Assembly (NCBI GenBank): GCA_012934845.2
Contig: WNNJ02001598.1
Location: 1 to 64,000, forward strand
Direction of reading: 5' to 3'
DNA: 64,000 nucleotides
DNA from: Pomphorhynchus laevis
Taxonomy: Eukaryota; Acanthocephala; Palaeacanthocephala; Echinorhynchida; Pomphorhynchidae
Below are positions 54,801 to 64,000 of the stretch, piece by piece. The notes under the pieces are model-generated. The model worked only from the letters and a program-made list of their open reading frames with translations, did not search any database and was not told the DNA's origin. A program made the position numbers and the translations under genes. The number at the start of each line of letters is the position of its first letter. Within the stretch, counting starts at the first letter, position 1.

Positions 54801-57720
54801 ATTACATTTTAAATGTACTCACTTAAATTATTATCAATTTAATTTGAAGAATTAATAAATAAATTTATAATTAATAAATAATTTTTTTGACATGAGTAGG
54901 AAGGATGGAAAAATTTAGTGGTAAGATTGTCGAAATGATTTTATTGTTAGGAAATAAATAAAATATTTGATAACCATAATTTTGGTCATTTTAAGAGATA
55001 ATTGAAATATTTAATTATTACAAATGATTTTGAGTAACGCTTTAAACTTTTAATTTTGGAGCAGAATAATTAAAATGGGCAATAAATTTATTTCATATTT
55101 CGTTGATCCTAATCCATAATTAGTCATGTAATAAAGGATGTAATAATTACATTTAAATTATTATTAATTTAATTTGAAGAATTAATTAATAAATTATTTG
55201 ACTAAGTTTATTTAATTTAGTACATCATTAAATTAAACAAATCATCAAGTTAAATCATTAAAATTACATTATCATATTACATGAAAAAGAGATGAGATGT
55301 ACAAGAAACCCATGGCAAACGTTACCTAATTTAGTTGATATTATAATTTAGCAATTCGGCATTTGTTGAATTAATTAATAATCCATACGATATATTGGTT
55401 CACATTTTATAAAGCAAAATCAAGCATACCTAATGTAAATTCTGTAAATTATCTCTAGATGATGTATTTCATATTCCAATTTGTTCCTTTAAACCAGCAA
55501 CTTCTAGTCCATGAATATTAAATGACACTAGCAAGTTAACAAAAATATAAATTCTTTATGGGCGTGGATTGTTGCAATCATAGCCATGATACTTATCAGT
55601 AGTTAGCAAACAGTGAGCTGTATTGTTAAAATTCGTATAAGTTGGGGCAATCCAATTTAAAAATTTTCTGTTGTTTTAATTGCTTTTGTTTTTCCAGATT
55701 AATCTCTTTGAATGTTTACTTTGTTTGTAGATTGCTCCAACTTTGTGTTTACTTTACCTCAATTCAATTTAAAAATTTGAAAACCAATTGTTAATCGGCA
55801 TAGTTTTTAATTTTGCAAGAATTTGCCTACTTAAACAATAAACTAGTGAACCTTTATATTGATAAACATAGATAAATCATAACAGGCGAGGGTAATATGC
55901 AATTTATAAATCAATGATTTTTTTTAAATTTCACTATCAAGCAATCAGAGAAAGTGGACTTGAATTTCACTTTAAGCGATATCATTTTGTATCAAAAATA
56001 TGGTATTTAAAAAGGTAATAATAGAAGTATATTATTTCAATCACATTTCACACAATGTTATTAATAATAATTTTCTGACAATGGTTTCGAGTGATCGAGA
56101 TTGTTTATTGTAGCTCTTAAAATTGAACCTAGAAATTGTCTCTGTTATATAGGACAATCTAAAATACAATTTGACGGCTTTTAGGTACTAGAATTTTTTA
56201 AAGGATTTAGATATTGAAAAAACATGAAAATTGTTCTTTTGATAACGTACGATAAGAATATCTTTATCTTTTGCAAAACAGGAACTCCGAAATTAATCGT
56301 GATCAGTGTTAGATATTTTGTGTCATCCGGAAATATTTAGTTGTATCACCTTTTTACGTTACTATCTGCAATTTATTAATTGTTAACAACCAATAAATTG
56401 GTTGTTAACAAGGTAGCGGATTTCATGACAAACAATATGGCATATATCATTATATTCTTATTTGATGAAAATTACAATTTGGTTGTGGAACTTGATCTGT
56501 ATTTTAGAGAAAATTAAAACTTTGAATGAAAATTATGTGTTCTTATTGAAATTGTTCAATAAATCGTTACAGTAACGACATTATTTAATTATGTATCTAT
56601 TACAATTATGGACCTTTTCATATTTTATGTTCTATAAACACTTTCAATCAAAATATAAAAAAATACACGTTAATTTTTCCCGAAAGTACATATAATTTTT
56701 TTCTGGTTTAAAAGAGATACTAGAATCCGTCCATGAATCGGATATTTTGTTATAAAGTAAATTATATAAACTTTCAACAAAACATGCTAATGAATATACT
56801 TAACTGGAACCAGAAAATAATTTTGTTTAAAAATGATTATTGTTTAAGCATACTGAAATATTTGTTTAATTATATACTGATCACACGATTTAATTATCTT
56901 CATCCTATGTTTTTAAGTTACAGCTGGAGCTCATCTTCGATAGTGACTAAGCTAAATACTCAGAAACATCAAATGGTGCCAGAAGTTAAATAATTAGAAT
57001 TGTGCTAAAATATAAAATTAGTGGATACACTTGATATATCTCATTGAATGTTGTATTCAGTTAGGTTATATAATTACAATTACACCTATATAACTTTATT
57101 TTTCATATAAAATCATATAATTATTGAATTACATATGCAACCAGTTGGACGTAAAACCCACTTATAAAATCATTGATTACTTCGAATTAACAGTCGATTA
57201 CTTCGAATTGAAATGCTCATAAATAATTTTGATGTATGAAAAAATGCATGCCACTACAAGTTTCTTGCTCTATGAGAGAGTCAAGGAACTATAACTCACA
57301 AGAGAGTTCCCTGAACTCTCTATGCGAGTTCCTTGTATAACATAGAGATATGTCTGCTAATACAACATTAATATTATACACTAATATTTTACATACAATC
57401 ACAAATATGCTCCTTTATCTCTCACAAAATATATTGAATTCGGCAGATCAAATCCTAATTCTTATCTTGTCTTGATGTAATGATTAATCGTACTGATTCA
57501 TTCTCTCCTGATGCTATGAAAATCTTTATATATTTAATAGATCTTTCTGTTTGATTTTAGATATAACCCATTATGTGATTTTGAAATCACATGATCATAT
57601 CTGAGATGTGATATTATGTGATAGTTTATCATAAATGCTTCGAATGCATCTCGGAAAATACGGTTTCAGGAAATCATTACATTGAAAGTTAAGGAATTTC
57701 TAGCTGTACTGGATGATTAA
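51815..57720. other. Long AT-rich region without a recognisable gene
   Basis: Open frames here are short (60-90 codons), Ile/Lys/Asn-rich and have no domain. Minor local repeats: TTGCTAATACTAAAAATAAA twice near 54350-54400; TTGATCCTAATCCATAATTA twice, at 54757 and 55105; a run of GAGAGTTCC/GAGTTCCTTG near 57275-57340. It is probably intergenic or large-intron DNA; exons under 100 bp could be hidden. Confidence 0.5.
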
Positions 57721-57725
57721 CTTCT

Positions 57726-57893
57726 TCTGTACGGCGTAGACAAACCGATCAAGAGAATATAGGTTCGAATCTGAAAGTACATAATCGTACTCTCACCTGG
57801 AGTCGGATCTGGGTGTACCACTCAGTACAATACTATTATGTACTTCCAGATTCGAACCTAGGTTCTCTCGATCGGTTTGCCTACAATCTACCG
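57726..57893. repeat. Inverted repeat with tRNA-like B-box arms
   Basis: The left arm (57730-57785) and right arm (57833-57890) are about 85% complementary, around a GC-richer loop (CTCACCTGGAGTCGG). Each arm contains GGTTCGAATC, a match to the pol III B box, and a tRNA-like 3' half. I could not fold a whole cloverleaf or place an A box with confidence. Likely a tRNA-derived SINE head-to-head pair. Confidence 0.5.
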
Positions 57894-57899
57894 ATTATG

Positions 57900-58835
57900 A
57901 TAACCATAATCATTATTGGATAATTGACACTAATTATTGTGATGATAAGTAGTCACTCAATTATCTGATTGAGTGTCTTGCGGTAATGCAAGACAATTTT
58001 ATTAATTAACAAGATATTTATTTTATTCGAACAACATATTTTTTTGCTTCTTTACGTCATTTATAAAATAGCAGAGTCAAACTTATTGACTGGAATACAT
58101 TAAAAAGTAAAATATTAATTTGTCAAATACCTTAAAAGATATCGCTTAAGATATTTTGCAAGCTTTGCCTTAATATATTTAATAATAGAGCTAAAAGGTC
58201 TTTTAATGTTTATAATCAGAAATTTAAATTCGAAAATTATCATTTGTTTAATCAAATCTAATCTATAATTTGTGGTGTAACATAAAAGTGCATTCAATCG
58301 TCTTAATTTTATTCAAATTAAATTGCTTTTTAAATTGTTGCTATTACTCTAAATTGCTTTGTGACTGTTTTGAATTTTTGTTAAATGATATGCGTCTTTG
58401 TCAAACTAGAGCGAACATTTTTTCTTATATTTAGTATTATCAATGAATATATTAAAAATTTAATCTTTGCTTAAATTTTAAAAGTAACCTTTGAATCAAC
58501 TTCACTACAATAAATTGATTTCTTTTTAGTGCTAAAAAGTTCTAATTTTAAAAAGTTCTAATTTCAATATTATTATCAATATTAAGACAACATTATAGAC
58601 ATATAAATTCGATGAATTTAGAATATGGACAGGCAATCTGACAAACCATATTTAAAATATCAAATAATTTTATCGCAATGAAGTTACTTAAACTTTAATA
58701 TTTTTCATATCGACACATATTTTAATTAATATTTTAAATTAAGCCCTCATGAATTAGGATCAATTTTTATACGATAACGTTTAAATCATTAAATGAAAAG
58801 GTGTAATCAAATCATTTGATTATGTGACCAGTATA
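57900..58835. other. AT-rich intergenic region
   Basis: The minus frame at 58115-58297 has no supporting feature. Confidence 0.4.
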
Positions 58836-58839
58836 TTAT

Positions 58840-59215
58840 TTCATTTATTTGGATATTTCATTTATTTGATTATTTTATTCCATTTCATTTATTTAGATAT
58901 TTCAATTATTTAAATATTTCATTTCATTTATTTGATTATTTCAATTCTGTTATTTGATTATTTCAATTATTTAAATATTCCATCTCATTTATTTGATTAT
59001 TTCATTTATTTAAATATTTCATTTCATTTATTTGATTATTTCATTTTTATTTGATTACTTCATTTTATTTATTTGATTATTTTATTTCACTTATTTGACT
59101 TTTCATTTCATTTATTTGATTATTTCATTTATTTAATTATTTAATGACATTAATTGATTATTTCGTTTCATTTATTTGAATATTTTATTTTATTTAATAA
59201 TTTGATTATTTAATT
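58840..59215. repeat. Pyrimidine-rich minisatellite, TTTCATTTATTTGATTA type
   Basis: More than fifteen variants of ATTTCATTTATTTGATT in direct order. Low complexity; no gene. Confidence 0.8.
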
Positions 59216-59444
59216 AACACGAGGAACGAAAACGATGGAAATACGAAACCAAAATAAACAAAATCGGACATGATAGATTGTGTCCACTCATTTGGGAAGC
59301 AACATGTGCTGCGGCTCCTGTATTTGATGTGTGTATAGAAACAATAATGTGAAATGAAACATTGAGTTGGAATGAAATACATAAAATGAAGTATGCATTC
59401 TTTATTTCACAAATGGGAAAGAAAACTAGTGTAATAATAACTCA

Positions 59445-59760
59445 AAACTAATAACTCAAACGTATCCTGAAGAAAGCTAGGTGGGCTCTGAAACGGGCCC
59501 AGCATCTGTCATTGAATGGGATAACCCAAGTGCGCTTCTGGGGTACTTGGGCTATCTCGGGATTAGTCTTCTTCGCACGAGGACGTCCCTCAGAACAAAG
59601 ACTAAGGTTTCTCAAGCTCTTCATCTCGAGATTACTAACCATAGTCCGCCTTGACTGGACTCTTAGGTGTGTAAGAGACCCCGAATGGTTCAGTCAGAGG
59701 TCGGCGCGCTGGTGCGGCCGAGGGGCTCAGATCTCTCTGGACATGAGGCCGTGAATATAA
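59445..59760 (-). mobile_element. GC-rich retroelement tail, copy 1
   Basis: About 55% G+C in 25% surroundings. The minus frame encodes LRNLSLCSEGRPRAKKTNPE, IAQVPQKRTW and FNDRCWARFRAHL. Copy 2 at 63.15-63.47 kb encodes the related VRNFINLCICSGERPLGK, NPVIGQVDQ and NDIRWARFRAHF. The shared residues over shifting DNA show it is coding-derived; I suspect a LINE C-terminus but cannot name the clade. The 3' side ends in ACTCAAAACTAATAACTCAA-type short repeats. Confidence 0.6.
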
Positions 59761-59891
59761 GTTAAAGATTTCAAAATACACATCGTGAACGGCTTATATT
59801 TAAAGTTGTCTTTTGCATGTTTTTGTTTCTTAAAGTTTGTATCGGTTATATAGTTATTAATAAAACCCTTACTTGCTTACTTATATGGCGG

Positions 59892-60160
59892 CAAATTTGG
59901 CGAAAAACCCTATAAATAATATTTGAAGACTAAAATTAAATAGAGCCCAGTCCTCCACTTGAGCTACTCGATGATAACAGCTTTGTTTCTGTCGAATTTG
60001 CTTAAGATGTGTTACGATGTGTCTTACTCTGGTAGATTGAAATACGAGTCGCTTTGCGGCATTGCTACAAATTAAGCGAGAAACTTCACAAATAATATTT
60101 AACACTTTAAATTAAATATTTTGCTAGCGCGGACTTTCACTTGAGCTACTCACTGATAAC
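59892..60160. repeat. ~178-bp tandem duplication
   Basis: CAAATT..GGCGA, ATAAATAATATTT and CTTGAGCTACTC..TGATAAC recur about 176-182 bp apart (59892/60068 and 59958/60140), with about 70% identity. Two units only. No hammerhead core found. Confidence 0.6.
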
Positions 60161-60434
60161 TTTGCCTTAAGATGGGTTGCAAGTAAGTTGAATGTGCTTT
60201 TGAAGTTTAATCACTATATAAACCACGAGGAAACGGAATTTGTGAAATATACAACGGTACAATAAAGAGAAAGGCCGCGAGTGGTAATAGTGATCCGATA
60301 GATGCAACATTTTGATACATAAACCCTCATTTAAAACGTAACAAATGTCAACATATTTAAGAAGGTCACATCGACAGATAAACTCCTTATACTGATTCGT
60401 AGTGAATTTTGTCAAATGTAACAGCATACTCTAT

Positions 60435-61545
60435 ACTGAATGGATGTGTACTAAAAGGACTTATTGAGCTGTCTAGGGTTGCTGCACTTCAATCCAGTTG
60501 CACAGTAGTACTCAAAAGTCCAAACAGTATAGAGTTAGTGCATGTTGTTTGTGTCTTCTCAATTCTTTAAATCAGAATAATAATATTAATTAATATAAGC
60601 AAATGTCTTGCAGCTGTTGCAAATGCCCCGCATTTTAGAGTGTTCTAATCGATCCTAGTAACAACAATATATGTTTCAATAATCAAATTTTTACAGACTA
60701 CAAAACAACCAGGTTTTAGATTATATCACTTGTAAGGGATAGTAGACACAGTAGGAATCTTGATGCAATTTCTTTCTGTAAATGCTCTGAGTTAAAGAAA
60801 TCGTATATATTCTAAAATGAGTTTTCTTTGAATACATTCATTAAATCTTTTATTGATATTTATAAATAAAATAGAAATTAAATCATTATAAAATTATTAT
60901 AAATTATAATTAATATTCAATTATCATTATCATCAACAATATACGAGCGAAAATAAGTTTGACTTTGGCTCGTTTGATATCTAGATGCTTGCTAGCTTCA
61001 CTCTCTACTTTCGGCCGTTTTTGTTGAAACGAATCGTGTAAATATACCTTTAATTTAAGTGACGGAACCAACTTGAAGGTAATCCATTTATATGTAAAAA
61101 GAATGGTTAATATTTGATATTATTTATATGTTATATTATTTAGCAGCATTTGTAATTTTAAACATTATAAGCTTAATTTATAAACTTATGTTATATATAA
61201 TATAGCATATGTTATAATAAATTAATTAAGATGATATATAAATAATATATTGTATAATTTCGGATAATTTATTCAATACACAAAAGACTTCAAAAAAATT
61301 TAATAATTGATATTTTTATATTTTAACTTTCATAGAATATAATATAATATAATTCATGTTATAAATGAAAAATTTATCAGATGCTTTTTAGCTTAAGAAA
61401 ATCACAAAAGGTTTCGTTGACTGAAAAGAAAACAAATTTATCTTTAATAAACGTTATAATACTTTAACGAGAGTAAGATAAATGATAGTTTTGTTGTTAA
61501 ATACACTGCTTTCTTATAAAACGTTGGCTGCTTGCTTTCTACCAC
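60435..61545. other. Intergenic region
   Basis: AT-rich, with nothing that can be supported. Confidence 0.4.
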
Positions 61546-61551
61546 TTTATG

Positions 61552-62010
61552 TCAAAACGCATCTGATGTCATTATTTGAATACAGAAGGCCAAGTTCATA
61601 AGTAGACAACCACATGACGGAAGCAAAACATAATAAGACAATACCATCGTAGATGATGGTTCTTCTTCATTGTTTCGTATTTGTGTGTAATCCTCGCGCA
61701 GTCCAATGATCATCAAGAACATGCAAAGTGTGCAGAATATGACCATTGATGTATTTATATAGTAGGTGAATGAATATGTAATATTCTTGAAACATAACAC
61801 CAACTGAACACTTATCGTTGCAAGTACGGACAGTGACATTATGAGAGTTATGATATAAATGCCCATGGTAAAATCTTCATCAGTATCGTGAAGAGAATAT
61901 AGGGCTATGGAGCAGCTAATAACCGTTAAGACGGAGCCGATTAAACCTAAGATTAAGGAAGCTAGTTGAAACGACTGTTTCATTTGTATCGTATTTTTCA
62001 AGCTAGGCAT
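61552..62010 (-). CDS. Small four-helix membrane protein, 152 residues
   Basis: A single open frame, ATG at 62010 (MPSLKNTIQMKQSFQ). Four hydrophobic helices: about 15-38 (LASLILGLIGSVLTVISCSI), 51-72 (IYIITLIMSLSVLATISVQL), 84-106 (TSMVIFCTLCMFLMIIGL) and 124-147 (MVLSYYVLLPSCGCLLMNLA). Short polar ends and an acidic extracellular-type loop between helices 3 and 4 (NNEEEPSS). The topology resembles claudin/tetraspan or MARVEL proteins, but neither the claudin W-GLW-C-C motif nor a tetraspanin CCG is present. I do not recognise the family. The G+C and the clean membrane pattern favour a real gene. Confidence 0.6.
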   Translation of the reverse strand: MPSLKNTIQMKQSFQLASLILGLIGSVLTVISCSIALYSLHDTDEDFTMGIYIITLIMSLSVLATISVQLVLCFKNITYSFTYYINTSMVIFCTLCMFLMIIGLREDYTQIRNNEEEPSSTMVLSYYVLLPSCGCLLMNLAFCIQIMTSDAF

Positions 62011-62019
62011 CGTTTTTAT

Positions 62020-63000
62020 GTAATTAAAACTTGTCTTCTCGTGTTTTTAGCAAAATATGTAGTGTCGAACAAATACTTTCGAAAAAGCATCACGACCAAA
62101 TAAATTGGTGTAAAATAAAATTTCATTGTCAATAGCAATGATTTTGGGATCGTAACAACCTCGAATAAAAAATGTGTATTTTGCACGCCAGAGATCAAAT
62201 TATGAAATTTTTTAAAAAACCATTTTAAAAACGGAATTTGTGACAATTGAATTGATCGCAACGATATTAGTTAATCACCTAGTAGAGTACCTAAATAATA
62301 CGTCGATTTTAAACAGTTTCAATGAATTCGATAACGTCGATTCTAACAAAATACATAAAATACATAATCTATTTCAGCGTGATTGTAATATACTTTAATT
62401 AAATTGAATTTTAATGTTGTAAATTACATGTTGACTAATTTATATTTATTATCGATTAAATGGATAAGCCTGTTTTTATAATTTTGGATTATCCTATTTT
62501 CAATAGCATCGGCTATCATTTTCAGCACAAAAGAACACATCAAAAACACTTCAATATGTTTTTGAATATAAAAAATTCTGCAACAGGAAAACCGAAGAAA
62601 TTCCAATATTTAATTATTATTTTAGAAACAAATCTATATAATTATGTTATTATATAATATAAATAAATCATTATATTTTTATAAATAAATTTATTAAAAA
62701 AATTGCGTGATAAACGTTAATGGCTATCAGGGACGTCCGGAAGAATTACAGAAAAATAACAATTTTTTATGTTACTAAAAAAGCATGATACTTAAATGAC
62801 ATTACATATTATCCAACTACAAAGTAAACGCAAATAATAATGAACTAATGTCCAATTTTGTTTTACTTGAGACTAGTTAAAAATATTTTTTTACTTAGGA
62901 CAAATTTCCTGATTTTCAGGATACTATATGATCAACTATATTCATCAACTGCCAGAAGTACCACAAATGGAGAAATAAAAGATTTAAATGCAAATAAAAT
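62020..63000. other. Intergenic region upstream of the four-helix gene
   Basis: Short frames without domains; AT-rich. Confidence 0.4.
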
Positions 63001-63003
63001 AAA

Positions 63004-63526
63004 GCAACGACTCGTAAAGTCGTTGCAGGTTTATGGATAGCAGGATATGATTTCGCTATTAATTCATACCGTCATCTAAATCACCCGTCGTAACGACGTG
63101 GGATAAGATCTCACCAGCATATACAAACGCGCCGCTTTTCAACTAAAACACTTAGGGTCTCTCACACACCTGATGATCCAATTGAGGCGCGCCCACCCTA
63201 TCCTAGAGTGGGCAGATTATCTAAAGTGAGCGCTAAAACGTGCCCAACGTATATCATTAAGAGGAAATGCTCGGTAGTCTAGACGTAAGAAACTTCATAA
63301 ACCTTTGTATTTGCTCAGGGGAACGTCCTCTTGGAAAAATTGCTAATCCCGTGATTGGGCAAGTGGACCAAATAGGACGCACCCGAGCATTTCCTCTTAA
63401 TGATATACGTTGGGCACGTTTTAGGGCCCACTTTAGATAATCTGCCCACTCTAGGATAGGCTACCATCCAACGACTCGTAAAGTCGTTGCATGGTGATGG
63501 ATATCAGGATATGATCCCTCTAGAAA
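63004..63526. mobile_element. Foldback element with 55-bp direct repeats (GC-rich retroelement, copy 2)
   Basis: Direct repeats at 63004-63056 and 63468-63526 each begin with a hairpin, (C)AACGACT/AGTCGTT(G). Inside, arms 63187-63270 and 63383-63466 form an ~83-bp palindrome with over 90% complementarity (CTATCCTAGAGTGGGCAGAT and its complement). The segment 63150-63185 and the right half match the 59.45-59.76 kb element on the opposite strand, with the coding-like RWARFRAHF. The left arm is therefore an inverted extra copy of the element's tail. Confidence 0.7.
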
Positions 63527-63529
63527 TAA

Positions 63530-64000
63530 TGTAGAACTAATAAGTTCTTTGTGATGTTGAAGAAAAGAGAAATTGTTATTCAGGAATACTGTTTTTATTT
63601 TAATATTTTTTATTTTATTATTGATAAATTATTAATTTTAATTTTAAATTATAATTGAAATTATTAATTTATATGAGAATGATTTACAAAGCTTAAATAT
63701 TTCAGACTATTTTAAACTTGTTGCATAATTCTTTCATATTTTTTAAAATGTGAAAGCCACCAGTCTTTCGCTGACATTTTTTAAATAAAAATAAATTATT
63801 TCATTTTTAAATATGGTTGTTCCATATATACCTATAGTATCGATGACCAAAGGTTCATCATAGGTTTACAACCAACATCATGATCATGTTTTTATCATCA
63901 CTTCGATCAGAAGTTCATACTTTTACATTTTGTTGGACAAACAAAATGTGAATATTTTTTTGTTAAAGGAAAGTTTTTAATGTGGCAAATGCACACAGAC
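63530..64000. other. AT-rich end of window
   Basis: No supported feature. Confidence 0.4.

Noticed and set aside
57726-57893. Functional tRNA gene
   Set aside because: The B box is good, but no acceptor stem closes and no A box is clear.
58115-58297. Small minus-strand protein
   Set aside because: Lys/Ile-rich frame expected by chance in DNA this AT-rich.

Overview
The window is AT-rich nuclear DNA from an invertebrate animal. Short (47 bp) and long GT-AG introns, a STRA6-family membrane protein, a C-type lectin/EGF membrane protein, PHD-finger-bearing LINEs and Penelope-like elements of the permuted (GIY-YIG-first, Naiad-type) kind all point that way. I cannot name the phylum. Host genes are few; most of the rest is retroelement debris and tandem or foldback repeats. 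I saw no LTR retrovirus, Polinton, CRISPR array or rRNA.

Layout. 1-2.37 kb: tandem and inverted ~355-360 bp repeats, each with an unusual hammerhead-like RNA module. 2.37-4.24 kb: 5'-truncated Naiad copy. 6.26-7.24 kb: two-exon orphan gene with a decayed partial duplicate just upstream. 7.5-11.8 kb: nearly full-length broken LINE, then fragments of three more LINEs to 17 kb. 19.85-22.57 kb (-): STRA6-like gene, a 906-codon single reading frame. 23.5-25.8 kb: foldback hammerhead repeat, nested Naiad pieces and a hAT transposase scrap. 28.4-35.8 kb (-): C-type lectin-EGF-transmembrane gene, whose introns hold a 180-bp tandem hammerhead array (29.2-29.9), a Naiad fragment and a 179-bp satellite (34.2-34.9). 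38-42.6 kb: LINE fragments and three more hammerhead-bearing repeats. 43.15-44.14 kb: Arg/Tyr-rich orphan gene. 45.6-46.2 kb: LINE 3' end. 47.4-50.5 kb (-): the best Naiad copy, followed by 178-bp hammerhead repeats that flank an opposite-strand Naiad fragment (50.6-51.8). 57.7 kb: tRNA-like inverted repeat. 59.5 and 63.0-63.5 kb: two copies of a GC-rich element, the second with a long palindrome. 61.55-62.01 kb (-): small four-helix membrane protein.

The main theme is self-cleaving RNA. Canonical hammerhead cores (CUGAAGA, helix II, GAAA), with helix II sequences that change on both strands together, occur in at least five distinct repeats. Two further families (the 1-2 kb repeats and the Naiad 3' end) carry all three hammerhead strands and all three helices, but in the reverse cyclic order to every hammerhead type I know. 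That arrangement is the best candidate for something undescribed. It is inferred by hand pairing only and needs folding, alignment and a cleavage assay.
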